Source of the DNA: Candidatus Acetatifactor stercoripullorum
GTDB lineage: Bacteria > Bacillota > Clostridia > Lachnospirales > Lachnospiraceae
Length of the DNA: 50,956 nt
Assembly (NCBI GenBank): GCA_019114005.1
Contig: DXGH01000049.1
Coordinates: 1 to 50,956, forward strand
Direction: 5' to 3'
Shown: in pieces, positions 33,297 to 42,549 of the stretch
How positions within the stretch are numbered: the stretch's first letter is position 1
How the letters are laid out: the number at the start of each line of letters is the position of its first letter
Notes under the pieces: generated by a model
The model's input: only the letters and a program-made list of their open reading frames with translations
The model's database searches: none
What the model was told of the DNA's origin: nothing
Position numbers and translations under genes: made by a program

Positions 33297-34853
33297 GTGA
33301 AGATAAAAGATTTCTGCAGGGAAAATAAGAAAAAGGTAATCATCATTTCTGTATGCCTGGTAATGGCTCTGATACTTTTGATATGCGTGTCTGTTTATTT
33401 CCTTCAAAGAAACAATTCTGAAAATGGCGGCTTTTTACAGGGCGGCAGGGGCGGCTTTTCCATGGCATCGGGAGGAGTCAGCGCTTCCGGCGTAACCAGT
33501 GTGGGAATGACACAGGAAAGCTTTGAGGAGGAAAATCTGGAGACGCAGCTGGAGATTGAAGAGATTTACATATCCTCCGGCGACCAGGTGGAGGCCGGCG
33601 CCCAGATACTGAAGCTTTCCCAGGAGAGCGTGGAGGAGGCCAGAGAGGAGCTTGCCGAAGTTCTTGAGGATGCCCAGCTTGCCTACCGGGCGGGAGCTAT
33701 AGAGTATGAACAAAGTAAAATAACGGCGGAATATGATTATAACAGCGCTGTGCTTGCGGGAGAACAGGCCGAAGAAGTGTACCAGGAGACGGTAGAGAGC
33801 CTTACCTTAAGCGTGGAGCAGGCCGAAGAGGCACTTGCCCAGGCAAAAGAGCAGATTGCCGAATATGAATCCTATGTAAATGACGGTTCCTACAGCGCTT
33901 ATTTTGGAGTGGATGAATATCAAAGCCTTTACGATGAAAACCTGAAGCTTCTTACTGATAAAATGGAAGAATGGGGGGTGAGCTGGTCCCAGGTCACAAG
34001 CGGCGGCGCCGGGGGCATGGGCGGTACTGGGAATAGGACAACGACTGTCTCCTCCGGAGATGCAGGCGGGGGAACATCAAGCAGCCAGTATGTGAGTGTG
34101 CTCACTTCTCTTTACAGTGTATTGGAGCAGAATCTGCAGGATTTGGAGCAGGCTCAGAGCGAGTATGAGGAAGCGCTGGCCAACGCACAGTTTGAGCTGC
34201 AGACCCTAAAACGCAACCTCCCTTCCCTGGAGCAGGCTGTCACAGAGGCAAAGCAGACCTATGAGACCCAGACGCTGGAGGCACAGCTTACCTATGAAAC
34301 GGCCCTGGCCAACGCTGAGAGGGCCCAGAGTGATTATGAAACAGCCTTGGAGCAGGCCGAGTCTGATTATGAGGATTTGAAAAGCACATGGGAGGACGCC
34401 CAGGAAAATATGGATTTGTTTGAAAGCAGCGTAGGGGATGGTTATTTCTACGCTTCCGCTTCGGGGACGGTACTGCAGGTGATGGCAAGGGCAGGCCAGT
34501 ATCTTACCTCCGACAGCACCGTGTTTATTTACAGCAATCCTGAAGAAATGTCTGTGACGGTTTCTGTAGATCAGTCGGATATTGCCAGCCTGTCTGTGGG
34601 AGACAGCGCCGTGGTGGTAAGTGGAACCCAGACCTATAAGGGAAGCATAACACAGATCAATCCTGTGACTGCTTCTGAAAGCCGCACCAGCGTCACCTAT
34701 CATGTGATGGTTACCCTGGCAGGAGATACGCAAGGCCTGGAAACCAACCAATCCGTAACGGTTATTTTCGGAGCAGAGGAAATGGAGATGCCTGAGAATG
34801 GAGAGACGCCCCCGGAAAATCTGGAAGCGCCTGACAATAGGGAAACGGAGTAA
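33297..34853 (+). CDS. HlyD/MacA-type adaptor, first of three
   Basis: 518 residues; the GTG start at 33297 is set by GGAGGG five bases before. Membrane anchor about 13-37, then a Gly-rich linker, first lipoyl half (IYISSGDQVEAGAQILKLS, about 87-107), a long coiled coil (about 110-375, rich in QAEEALAQAKEQ-like stretches) interrupted by a Gly/Thr/Ser-rich loop (about 236-262), second lipoyl half (YFYASASGTVLQVMARAGQ) and a beta-barrel (about 410-490). It lacks the C-terminal membrane-proximal domain that the next two have. In Gram-positive bacteria such adaptors work outside the membrane with MacB-type exporters. A TATACT at 33255-33260 may be its -10. Confidence 0.88.
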   Translation: MKIKDFCRENKKKVIIISVCLVMALILLICVSVYFLQRNNSENGGFLQGGRGGFSMASGGVSASGVTSVGMTQESFEEENLETQLEIEEIYISSGDQVEAGAQILKLSQESVEEAREELAEVLEDAQLAYRAGAIEYEQSKITAEYDYNSAVLAGEQAEEVYQETVESLTLSVEQAEEALAQAKEQIAEYESYVNDGSYSAYFGVDEYQSLYDENLKLLTDKMEEWGVSWSQVTSGGAGGMGGTGNRTTTVSSGDAGGGTSSSQYVSVLTSLYSVLEQNLQDLEQAQSEYEEALANAQFELQTLKRNLPSLEQAVTEAKQTYETQTLEAQLTYETALANAERAQSDYETALEQAESDYEDLKSTWEDAQENMDLFESSVGDGYFYASASGTVLQVMARAGQYLTSDSTVFIYSNPEEMSVTVSVDQSDIASLSVGDSAVVVSGTQTYKGSITQINPVTASESRTSVTYHVMVTLAGDTQGLETNQSVTVIFGAEEMEMPENGETPPENLEAPDNRETE

Positions 34854-34858
34854 GCAGC

Positions 34859-36691
34859 ATGAAAATGAAAATCAATCCATGGAAGGCATGGAAATCTGTG
34901 AGCAGGAAAAAGAAAAGGTGGATTGCAGCGGGAGTGGGATTGCTTGTATTGATTCTGGCGGCAAGCTATACTGTGTTCCTTGTCCCTTTGCTGGAGCAGG
35001 AACAGTGGGTGTATAAGGAGAGCACAGTGGAGCGGGGAACGCTGACGGTGGGAGTATCGGAAAGCGGGACGCTGGAATATGGAATCACATCTCTTTTGTA
35101 CGATCTGGACCTGGATGTAAGTGATGAGGATGAGGAGGACTCGGATGAGGACAGCGATGACACGGATTCTGATGAAACCGTCCAGAAATATTTAAAGATT
35201 GAAAAAATCTATGTAGCCTCCGGCCAGCGCATTGAGGAAGGGGACGCCCTGATAAAGCTCACCGAGGACAGTGTTTCGGATGTGCGAAGGCTCCTGGAAA
35301 GCGCTGTGGTGGATGCAAGGTCTGCGTATAACGAAGCGGAGGCAGAGTATAACCTATCTGTGCTGGAGGCTCAGACTACCTATGACACGCAGCTGGTGGA
35401 GAGCGAATATGCCGCTTCTATCTATAGCAGTAAATCTCAGTCCGTAACCAATGATATTGAGGCAATTCAGGTGGAAATCAATCAGCGGAATGCCAATATT
35501 TCCCTCCTTGAGGAAGCTCTTGAACAAGCTAAAGAGGATTATACGGAGGCTCTGGAGACCTATGAATCCGCCTGCCAGAGCTTAGAGGCCGCGGACATAG
35601 ATCATACGGAAAACTTTATGACATATCAAAACGCCTATGTCAGCGCCCAGACCCAGTACCAGAATGCCAAGACCGCCCTGGAGCAGGCACAGCAGAATCT
35701 TGAGGACAATACAGAGGAGATTGCCTCCCTGGAGGAGCAGCTTGCCAATGCCCAGGCAAAAAGCGCCATTGACATGCTGGATGCCAAAGAGGCCTATGAA
35801 GAGGCTTTGATAGAGGGGGATAATGCGCAGACCACCTACAATGCACAGTTAGAAAGTCTGGAGGAGACATTAAACGAAGCTGAGGAAGAAAAGAATCAGG
35901 TGGAGGAAAAGCTGCAGGCTTTTGAAGACTTTGTGGGAGAGGATGGCATTCTTTATGCGGATGGCTCCGGGATCGTGACCCAGGTGGGATATGAAGCAGG
36001 TGATAATCTGGTGCAGTCCGGAGTGATTCTGTCCTATGCGGCTCCGGATGATATGACTATCTCCGTGGATGTAACCCAGGAGGATGTGGTGGACTTTGCG
36101 GTGGGGGACCTGGTAGAAATTTTGTTTACCGCCTATGAGGATACACCCTATGAGGGAACGATTCTGTCCATTGACACTACAGCCACCGCAAGAAATTCCA
36201 ATACCATAAGCTATACGGTGGTGATTGGAGTGAATGGGGATACAGAGCTTTTGTACGGGGGCATGACGGCGGATATCACCTTTGTGACGGAGGAAAAGGA
36301 GGATGTGCTGTATGTTTCCAGAAGAGCCATTGTGGAGGAGAATGGAAAAAGCTATGTTTACCGACAGACCGCTTTGGGCGGCAGAGAGCTTGCAGAGGTG
36401 GAAACCGGTATCAGTAACGGAGTGAATATTGAGATTCTTTCAGGACTTTCGGAAGGAGATATCATCTATATTGCAAGCCGGGTCAGCTCAGAGACGGAGG
36501 TGGAGGCAGAGGCAGACCCTTCGGAAAGCGGCGCTGACGGCGTCTCTGGAACGGAAGCAGGATTTGGAAACCAGGAGGGAATGGAAGGAATGCAGCTGCC
36601 TGAGAACGGAGAAATGCCCGGGGATTTCGGTCAGATGGGCGGCAGAGAAATGCAGGGCGGCAGAAACCAGGAAATGGAGGCAGGGCAATGA
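34859..36691 (+). CDS. HlyD/MacA-type adaptor, second of three
   Basis: 610 residues, starting five bases after the first adaptor. Membrane anchor about 19-42, an unusual very acidic stretch (about 82-100, Asp/Glu/Ser only), lipoyl half (KIYVASGQRIEEGDALIKL), coiled coil about 135-360, second lipoyl half (ILYADGSGIVTQVGYEAGD), beta-barrel (VDVTQEDVVDFAVGDLVEI), membrane-proximal domain (VLYVSRRAIVEENGKSYVY) and a Gly/Met/Glu-rich tail (GEMPGDFGQMGGREMQGG). It differs from its neighbours enough not to be a recent copy. It overlaps the third adaptor (ATGA). Confidence 0.88.
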   Translation: MKMKINPWKAWKSVSRKKKRWIAAGVGLLVLILAASYTVFLVPLLEQEQWVYKESTVERGTLTVGVSESGTLEYGITSLLYDLDLDVSDEDEEDSDEDSDDTDSDETVQKYLKIEKIYVASGQRIEEGDALIKLTEDSVSDVRRLLESAVVDARSAYNEAEAEYNLSVLEAQTTYDTQLVESEYAASIYSSKSQSVTNDIEAIQVEINQRNANISLLEEALEQAKEDYTEALETYESACQSLEAADIDHTENFMTYQNAYVSAQTQYQNAKTALEQAQQNLEDNTEEIASLEEQLANAQAKSAIDMLDAKEAYEEALIEGDNAQTTYNAQLESLEETLNEAEEEKNQVEEKLQAFEDFVGEDGILYADGSGIVTQVGYEAGDNLVQSGVILSYAAPDDMTISVDVTQEDVVDFAVGDLVEILFTAYEDTPYEGTILSIDTTATARNSNTISYTVVIGVNGDTELLYGGMTADITFVTEEKEDVLYVSRRAIVEENGKSYVYRQTALGGRELAEVETGISNGVNIEILSGLSEGDIIYIASRVSSETEVEAEADPSESGADGVSGTEAGFGNQEGMEGMQLPENGEMPGDFGQMGGREMQGGRNQEMEAGQ

Positions 36692-38391
36692 AGGCATTAA
36701 AACCTACACAGAAGAAAATAATTGTCGCAATCGCTGCGGCGCTGTGCATCGCTTTGGCTGCAGGCATTATCTATGGAGCGGTTTCGGGAAGCGGGACGGA
36801 GGTCACCTACAGGGAGACTGTGGTGGAGTCCGGCGACCTTGTGGTGGGTATCACGGAAAGCGGCAGCGTGGATATCGGAACGGTGGAACAGGTTTTTGAG
36901 CTGGATATGAGCGCTCTGCAGAGAGTGGACACCGGCAGCACAGAGAGCTCCCAGACAGGAAACGACTTTGGAGGCGGCATGCCAGGAATGGGAGGCACAA
37001 GCTCCTCCGGCGGCGCATTAAATATGTTTGATCAGATTTTTGGCATGGCAGGCGGGGGAAACAGCGCACAGAGCGATACGGATTCCAGCCTGACAGTGGC
37101 GGAGGTTTGTGTTTCCGTGGGACAGCAGGTTTCCCAGGGAGATGTGCTTTATGAGCTGGAGGAGGAAAGTGTCTTAGAGCTGGAGGAGCAGCTGGAATCC
37201 AATGTGGAGAAGGCTCAGGCGGATTTGGAGGCTGTCTATGCAGATCAGACCCTTTCCAGACAGACGGCCCAGTACACTTATGAATCCAGCATAGCCTACG
37301 GAGATTATGCGGACACAGAATACAATGCTGCCGTAGGGCAGCTGCAGGAAAATGTGGAGGACGCAGAACAGGCGTTTAAACAGGCCCAGGCCACACTGGA
37401 GGATTACAAACAGCAATTAGAGGAAATCACCGCTGCCTATGAGGATGCGGCCCAGGTGCTGGCAAACTGTATCTGGAGCAGGGATAATACGGATAAGTGG
37501 AGTGATACCTATAACTATGTGTATTATTTTAAACTGGCCCAGTCCGCCCAGTCCACAGCGGATTCCCTGGAGCAGAGCAAGGAACGGCTGGAGGAGAATG
37601 TGGAGCAGGCACAAACAAATGTGGAGACCGCTGCTCAGGCATACGCGGCCGCCAAACGGGAATTGGATCAGGGACTGCTTACTGCCCAGGAAACCTTGTC
37701 TTTGCGCCAGCTCGCCTATGACACTGCCCAGGAGACCTATGACATTGCGCTGGCCTACCTGGAGGACGAGGCCAAAGAGCAGGAGGCGGTTTATGCGGAA
37801 ACCCTGGAAAAATGGGAGGAGTACAGCTCCCACATCAACGGAACTGCCATCTGCGCCCAGTATGACGGCATCATTACCAGCGTGGATCTAGAGGAAGGGG
37901 ATACCATTCAAACAAATGACACACTTGTCACACTTTATGATCTGGCGGATGTAACCATAACGGTGACAGTGGCCGAGGAGGACATGACGGACATTGCGGT
38001 GGGGACGGCGGCAAATGTATCCCTGACGGCTTACCCGGATACTATCTTCCAGGCTGAGGTTTCAGAGATTTCCGATGCTGTGACAGATTCTGACGGAAAT
38101 GTCACTTATGAAGTGACAGCTGCCATTGGGGGCGATGTGTCCGGTTTGTTCCAGGGGATGACAGGAGACATTACCTTTATTACCAAGGAAACCCGCAATG
38201 TGCTCTATGTTTCCAACCGGGCTGTGATTAGAGAGGGAACCAGATCTTATGTAAAAGTAAAAAATGAGGATGGGGAAATTGAGGAAAGGGAAATTACCAC
38301 AGGCTTTTCGGACGGTGTGAATGTAGAAATAGTGGAAGGACTTTCAGAGGGCGACGTGGTACTGATTGAAAGTGTGGTGAGCGAGACATGA
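36688..38391 (+). CDS. HlyD/MacA-type adaptor, third of three
   Basis: 567 residues. Membrane anchor about 9-30, Gly/Ser/Met-rich loop (about 85-130, GGGMPGMGGTSSSGG), first lipoyl half (VCVSVGQQVSQGDVLYELE), coiled coil about 165-385, second lipoyl half (ICAQYDGIITSVDLEEGD), beta-barrel and a C-terminal domain (NVLYVSNRAVIREGTRSYV, EGLSEGDVVLIE). It is closest in layout to the second adaptor. It overlaps the second adaptor before it and the permease after it by four bases each, so synthesis is tightly coupled. Confidence 0.88.
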   Translation: MKALKPTQKKIIVAIAAALCIALAAGIIYGAVSGSGTEVTYRETVVESGDLVVGITESGSVDIGTVEQVFELDMSALQRVDTGSTESSQTGNDFGGGMPGMGGTSSSGGALNMFDQIFGMAGGGNSAQSDTDSSLTVAEVCVSVGQQVSQGDVLYELEEESVLELEEQLESNVEKAQADLEAVYADQTLSRQTAQYTYESSIAYGDYADTEYNAAVGQLQENVEDAEQAFKQAQATLEDYKQQLEEITAAYEDAAQVLANCIWSRDNTDKWSDTYNYVYYFKLAQSAQSTADSLEQSKERLEENVEQAQTNVETAAQAYAAAKRELDQGLLTAQETLSLRQLAYDTAQETYDIALAYLEDEAKEQEAVYAETLEKWEEYSSHINGTAICAQYDGIITSVDLEEGDTIQTNDTLVTLYDLADVTITVTVAEEDMTDIAVGTAANVSLTAYPDTIFQAEVSEISDAVTDSDGNVTYEVTAAIGGDVSGLFQGMTGDITFITKETRNVLYVSNRAVIREGTRSYVKVKNEDGEIEEREITTGFSDGVNVEIVEGLSEGDVVLIESVVSET

Positions 38392-39689
38392 GGTTATCGG
38401 AAATCTTAAGACTGGTTTGGCTGAACCTGTCTCAGAATAAATTTAAGGTGATTCTCACCTCCATCGGCATTGTAGTAGGCTCTGCCACCATTATGATGGT
38501 GCTGGCCATTGGCACCGGAGGGAGGCAGGAGGTTGCGGAGCAGTTTAAGAACCTGAATGCGGGAGCCATTGACATTACCTATGAGGGCGGCTCCTCCACC
38601 CAGATGTTTTCCAAGGCCCAGGGAGGGGGAGAGGTCAGCATGACCTTTTCCGCCCCTGGGGGCGGTGGAGGCTTCTTTAGCTTTGGAGGCGGGGACAACA
38701 GCAGAATCAATCAGGAGGATATTACCCTTACCACAGAGGACTGTGAGGACCTTTCCGTATTTGTGCCAAGTATATCGGATGTGACCATTTCCTATTCCAC
38801 CACCACCTCGGTAGAGGGAGGGGATATGGAGTCCTCTTCCTATTACACCATTGCCGGGGTGGAGGATAACTATGCACAGATCAGCAATCTGGAGATGGCC
38901 ATTGGAGACTTTCTCACCGAGGAAAATAATGAGAGCAAGGAAAAGGTATGTGTCTTAGGGGCTTCTGCGGCACAGGAGATATTCGGAAGCGCTTATGAGG
39001 CCTACGACGGTGTGGTCTATATTGATGACAGACCCTATATCGTGGCAGGCGTGCTCACGGAGATGGGCACAGTGGCTTCGGGAATCAACCCGGACAGCAC
39101 GATCTTTATTCCCTATGAAACGGGAATCAAATATATTACGGGGGATAACATCAGTCCTACCATCACAGTGATTGCAGAGGATGTAAATCAGGTGGAAACC
39201 GTTATCACCAACATAGAAACGGTTCTGGCGGACAGCTATCCCAATGCGGAGTTTACCATTTCCGACGCAGGAAGCAAGATGGAGGCAGCGTCCGCATCCA
39301 ATGAGACCCTGACCCTTCTTTTGATTTCCATGGCGGTGATTGTCTTTGTGGTGGGCGGTATCGGCATTATGAACGTGCTTTTTGTATCCGTAAAGGAAAG
39401 AACCAATGAAATCGGTATCCTGAAGGCACTGGGCTGCTCACGAAAGGACATTCTTTTGGAGTTTCTGCTGGAGGCAAGCTGTATCAGCCTGATCGGCGCA
39501 GTGGTGGGAGTGCTGCTTTCCCTGGGAATCACGCCTCTTGTGGAGAGCTTTTCCGTGAGAGTGTCTCTTTCCTTAAGCGGAGCCGTACTGTCCTTATTGT
39601 TTGGCGTGCTCACAGGAAGTATTTTTGGGTTTTATCCGGCCTACAAGGCGTCCCGTCTGGTTCCTGTGGTGGCGCTGAATCAGGAATAA
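38388..39689 (+). CDS. MacB/FtsX-type ABC transporter permease
   Basis: 433 residues. Membrane segment about 20-42 (VILTSIGIVVGSATIMMVLAI), a large external MacB-type domain (about 45-300) with Gly-rich loops, then three membrane segments (about 305-330, 350-385, 395-425) with MNVLFVSVKERTNEIGILKALG, the FtsX-family coupling helix. It exports a substrate using energy from the ATPase at 40365-41033; lipids, peptides and drugs are all possible. Between it and the ATPase lie a palindrome cluster and a small membrane gene. Confidence 0.92.
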   Translation: MRLSEILRLVWLNLSQNKFKVILTSIGIVVGSATIMMVLAIGTGGRQEVAEQFKNLNAGAIDITYEGGSSTQMFSKAQGGGEVSMTFSAPGGGGGFFSFGGGDNSRINQEDITLTTEDCEDLSVFVPSISDVTISYSTTTSVEGGDMESSSYYTIAGVEDNYAQISNLEMAIGDFLTEENNESKEKVCVLGASAAQEIFGSAYEAYDGVVYIDDRPYIVAGVLTEMGTVASGINPDSTIFIPYETGIKYITGDNISPTITVIAEDVNQVETVITNIETVLADSYPNAEFTISDAGSKMEAASASNETLTLLLISMAVIVFVVGGIGIMNVLFVSVKERTNEIGILKALGCSRKDILLEFLLEASCISLIGAVVGVLLSLGITPLVESFSVRVSLSLSGAVLSLLFGVLTGSIFGFYPAYKASRLVPVVALNQE

Positions 39690-39700
39690 AGGGGGTATAA

Positions 39701-39834
39701 TGTGAAAAATCACACTGATGTGCTGATTTTTCACACGGCTATTTGTGCCGAAGCGTCACAAATAAGCCTTGATGCGACAATAGAAATCGCCTGCGCGATT
39801 TCTATTGCGCGATTCCTACGCTACGCTTCGGAAT
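39701..39834. repeat. Cluster of four palindromes inside the efflux operon
   Basis: Four hairpins in 134 bases: TGTGAAAAATCA/TGATTTTTCACA (39701-39712 and 39724-39735, extended by CAC/GTG); ATTTGTG/CACAAAT (39741-39747 and 39757-39763, extended by GGCT/AGCC); AATAGAAATCGC/GCGATTTCTATT (39779-39790 and 39795-39806, loop CTGC); ATTCC/GGAAT (39812-39816 and 39830-39834). In addition CCGAAGCGT in the loop of the second (39748-39756) is complementary to ACGCTTCGG (39822-39830). No T-runs follow, so these are not simple terminators. A mobile palindromic repeat or a structured regulatory RNA are the alternatives. Confidence 0.8.
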
Positions 39835-39844
39835 GGAGATTCTT

Positions 39845-40297
39845 ATGGACGAGAAAACCATTATCAGGGAACAGGAGCGTCTGGCCCGTGAAAAAAAGCG
39901 CCAGAAAAACCGCAGAAAAAGGAGACTGGCAGCGGTGGCCGCCGCAGCGCTTTTGATTGGGGCGGCCTGGTATATAGGCTGGGGAAGAAAGATGGAAATA
40001 CAGCCTGAACAGACAGCCGTGGAGGTGACGGCCCAGACGGGGCAGGAAATCGTATATGCCATCCTTACAGGCGTGAAGGGAAATGAGATCACCTACACAG
40101 AGACCGGGGAGGAAACCGGGCAGACACAAGAACCGGCCCAGCAGGAGCAGACGGCGCTGATTCCTGTGGGCACAGAGGTGGTTACAAGATTGGGCACTGT
40201 CACAACCTTTTCCAGACTGGCTGCGGGGGATAACGTTGCCCTGATTACGCAGGAGGACGGGGAGGAAACTGTTATTGTACGGGTTTATATTTTGTAG
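39845..40297 (+). CDS. Small membrane-anchored protein in efflux operon
   Basis: 150 residues from ATG 39845 (TGGAG seven bases before); an in-frame ATG at 39833 lies within the last palindrome. A strongly basic cytosolic N-terminus (about 10-27, RLAREKKRQKNRRKRR), one membrane segment (about 28-44), then an external part with a Gln/Glu/Thr-rich linker (about 82-102) and a small beta-rich end (VTTFSRLAAGDNVALITQEDG). I do not recognise a family. Its position between permease and ATPase suggests an accessory part of the transporter. Confidence 0.65.
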   Translation: MDEKTIIREQERLAREKKRQKNRRKRRLAAVAAAALLIGAAWYIGWGRKMEIQPEQTAVEVTAQTGQEIVYAILTGVKGNEITYTETGEETGQTQEPAQQEQTALIPVGTEVVTRLGTVTTFSRLAAGDNVALITQEDGEETVIVRVYIL

Positions 40298-40364
40298 GAT
40301 ATCTGCCAAAGCCACAAAACCATAAAAACAGAAAACAAAGGGCGGCGCAGAAGGGAGAAAGAAT

Positions 40365-41033
40365 ATGAGCATGATTGCAATGAAGGCGATCAATAAGGGA
40401 TATATGCTGGGGGAGGAAAAGCTTCCCATTTTGAAGAATATCAATTTTTCGGTGGAAAAGGGGGAATATGTGGCTATTTTGGGCCCCTCTGGTTCCGGTA
40501 AGACCACGCTGATGAACATTATCGGCTGTATGGATGTGATGGACAGCGGAGAATATTATCTGGATGGAATGGCCATTCACGAGACAGACGAGGAGGACCT
40601 TACAGAGGTAAGAAACAGTAAAATCGGTTTTATTTTTCAAAACTATCAGCTGATTCCCACCTACAATGTGATGCAGAATATTATTATGCCCCTGTTGATG
40701 CGGGGAATGAATCATAAGGAGGCGCAGGAGCAGTGCGAAAACACCATAAAGCTTTTGGGACTGGATCACAGGATTGGGCACAGACCAAGCGAGCTGTCGG
40801 GAGGCCAGAAGCAGAGAGTTTCCATCGCAAGGGCACTGGTGGGAAAGCCTGCCATTCTGCTGGCAGATGAGCCCACCGGAGCCTTGGATCAAAACAGCGG
40901 CAGGGACGTGCTTAAGCTGTTTGGGGAGCTGAATGAAATGGGCAATACCATCGTCATGATCACACATGATCTGGGGGTGGCCCAATCGGCCAAAAGAATC
41001 GTAAGGATCATCGACGGGCAGCTCTATGAATAG
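40365..41033 (+). CDS. ABC transporter ATPase, MacB/LolD type
   Basis: 222 residues. Walker A GPSGSGKTT (about 42-50), Q-loop FQNYQLIPTYNV, signature LSGGQKQRVSIARAL, Walker B ILLADEPTGALD, and H-loop MITHD. The LIPTYNV stretch is typical of LolD/MacB-type ATPases that serve FtsX-fold permeases. It powers the permease at 38388-39689. It ends five bases before the convergent ABC permease stop at 41039. Confidence 0.94.
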   Translation: MSMIAMKAINKGYMLGEEKLPILKNINFSVEKGEYVAILGPSGSGKTTLMNIIGCMDVMDSGEYYLDGMAIHETDEEDLTEVRNSKIGFIFQNYQLIPTYNVMQNIIMPLLMRGMNHKEAQEQCENTIKLLGLDHRIGHRPSELSGGQKQRVSIARALVGKPAILLADEPTGALDQNSGRDVLKLFGELNEMGNTIVMITHDLGVAQSAKRIVRIIDGQLYE

Positions 41034-41038
41034 CCTGC

Positions 41039-41704
41039 TTAAAACTGCCGCCTCTTTAAAATGTGGGTGGAAATGAGACAGGAGAGAGCCATGAAAAACC
41101 CGCAGAGAACAAGCACACAGATTCCCAGAACCGGAAGCCCTGCATGAAGAACCTGCTCCAGAAGGGCCGCTGCATCCAGACCCAGCTTTCCACAGAGATA
41201 TACAGCGCCATAGCCTGCCGCAAACAGGACGCCGAAGGCAAGAAGAAGGGCCACACGGCTTCTTTCCACGCCAAATTTCAAATGTACGGGAATGGACACG
41301 GATAAAACCAAAAGGGAAAGAAGCAGGCTTGCAAGGGCGTTCAGGGAAAGCTCCTCCAGCGGGATGGGGACGCCTCTTACCACCATGGATACTATTTCCA
41401 GGGCGGAGGAAAGCAGGACTATAAGCACTGTCCCCAGCATACCAAACAGATATTTTTCCACCACATAGGTATTGCGGCTAAAAGGCAGCGTAAAGAGAAA
41501 GGACATCCCGTTTTCATATTCGTCATAGGACAGGGTGCTTATGGCCAATATGGTAAATAAGATGGCGGCGTAGCTGATGACGAACAGGGAGTCCTGGTAA
41601 ATGACCAGAAACAACACACAGAAGCAGAGTATCATCAGCAGAAATTGTTTTTGATTCTTTACTAGTTTGCAGTCCTTAATGAATAAACCCTTCAAACCCT
41701 TCAT
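41039..41704 (-). CDS. ABC-2 type permease of the GntR-linked transporter
   Basis: 221 residues with six membrane segments: about 22-38, 42-60, 88-108, 118-140, 150-172 and 188-213. The cytosolic loop STLSYDEYENGMSFLFTLPFSR is typical of the ABC2_membrane_5 group found next to YtrA-type regulators. It forms the membrane part of the exporter whose ATPase overlaps it by four bases. Related systems respond to cell-wall-active peptides; the substrate here is unknown. Confidence 0.85.
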   Translation of the reverse strand: MKGLKGLFIKDCKLVKNQKQFLLMILCFCVLFLVIYQDSLFVISYAAILFTILAISTLSYDEYENGMSFLFTLPFSRNTYVVEKYLFGMLGTVLIVLLSSALEIVSMVVRGVPIPLEELSLNALASLLLSLLVLSVSIPVHLKFGVERSRVALLLAFGVLFAAGYGAVYLCGKLGLDAAALLEQVLHAGLPVLGICVLVLCGFFMALSCLISTHILKRRQF

Positions 41705-42549
41705 AATTTTTCACCTCGAATCATCATAGTAATCACTTCGTCAATGCCGCCCCGTTCTATCACAAGAGAGGGATACTTTTTCAGATAAAACTGCTTTTGA
41801 TCCGTAAGAAGGCAGAAGCCGTAAGCCTCCCTTGATCTGCGCAGAAGATGGGACTGGTCTAAAGAAGCGTACTGCTCCGGCGTCACCTTCAAAATGGCGT
41901 AATCGCTTAACAGCACATCCGTCTCCTCATGCAGGAGAATTTTTCCCTGATCAATGAGATACACATCATCGCACAGTCCCTCCAGATCGCTGGAAATGTG
42001 TGAACTGATCAAAATGGAGCGGTCCTCCTGCTCCATATATTCTCTGAGCATTTGCAGGAGACTGTCTCTTGCCAGTACGTCCAGCCCCGCGGTGGGCTCA
42101 TCTAAAACCAGAAGCTGTGGGTTGTGGGATATGGCTGCCAGGACCTTCAGCTTGGCCTTCATGCCGGAGGAAAACTCCTTTATTTTTTTGTCCAGCGGCA
42201 GACTCAGCTTCTGGCAGTTTTCCTGAAAATCCTGCACGGAAAACTCCTCATAGAAATTTTTCAGAACCGGAACCAGGTCTCTTACGGTCAGATATCCGCA
42301 AAAGCCCGAGTCGGAAAGCACCGCCCCTATTTTTTCCATGTCCCGGGCAGTCAGCTGGCCGGAGGGCTTTCCCAATACCGTCAGGGTTCCGCTGTCGATA
42401 GAAATTAAATTCAGCACAGCCTTAAAGGCAGTGGTCTTTCCGGCGCCGTTTGGCCCGATCAGTCCGGTGATACGGCCTGGCTTAACCTCCATGGTGCAGT
42501 GCATGGTAAAATTTCCGTAGGTCTTTTTTACATTTTCAAAAGAAATCAT
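41701..42549 (-). CDS. ABC transporter ATPase (YtrB-like)
   Basis: 282 residues. Walker A GPNGAGKTT (about 33-41), signature FSSGMKAKLKVLAAI, Walker B LLVLDEPTAGLD and an H-loop ISSHISSDLEGL. The C-terminal part (about 205-282) is an accessory region of the bacitracin/lantibiotic-type ATPases. It overlaps the GntR gene before it and the permease after it by four bases each, which makes a three-gene unit. Confidence 0.93.
   Translation of the reverse strand: MISFENVKKTYGNFTMHCTMEVKPGRITGLIGPNGAGKTTAFKAVLNLISIDSGTLTVLGKPSGQLTARDMEKIGAVLSDSGFCGYLTVRDLVPVLKNFYEEFSVQDFQENCQKLSLPLDKKIKEFSSGMKAKLKVLAAISHNPQLLVLDEPTAGLDVLARDSLLQMLREYMEQEDRSILISSHISSDLEGLCDDVYLIDQGKILLHEETDVLLSDYAILKVTPEQYASLDQSHLLRRSREAYGFCLLTDQKQFYLKKYPSLVIERGGIDEVITMMIRGEKL

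Noticed and set aside
39701..39834. CRISPR array
   Set aside because: The palindromes differ from each other and have no regularly spaced direct repeats.
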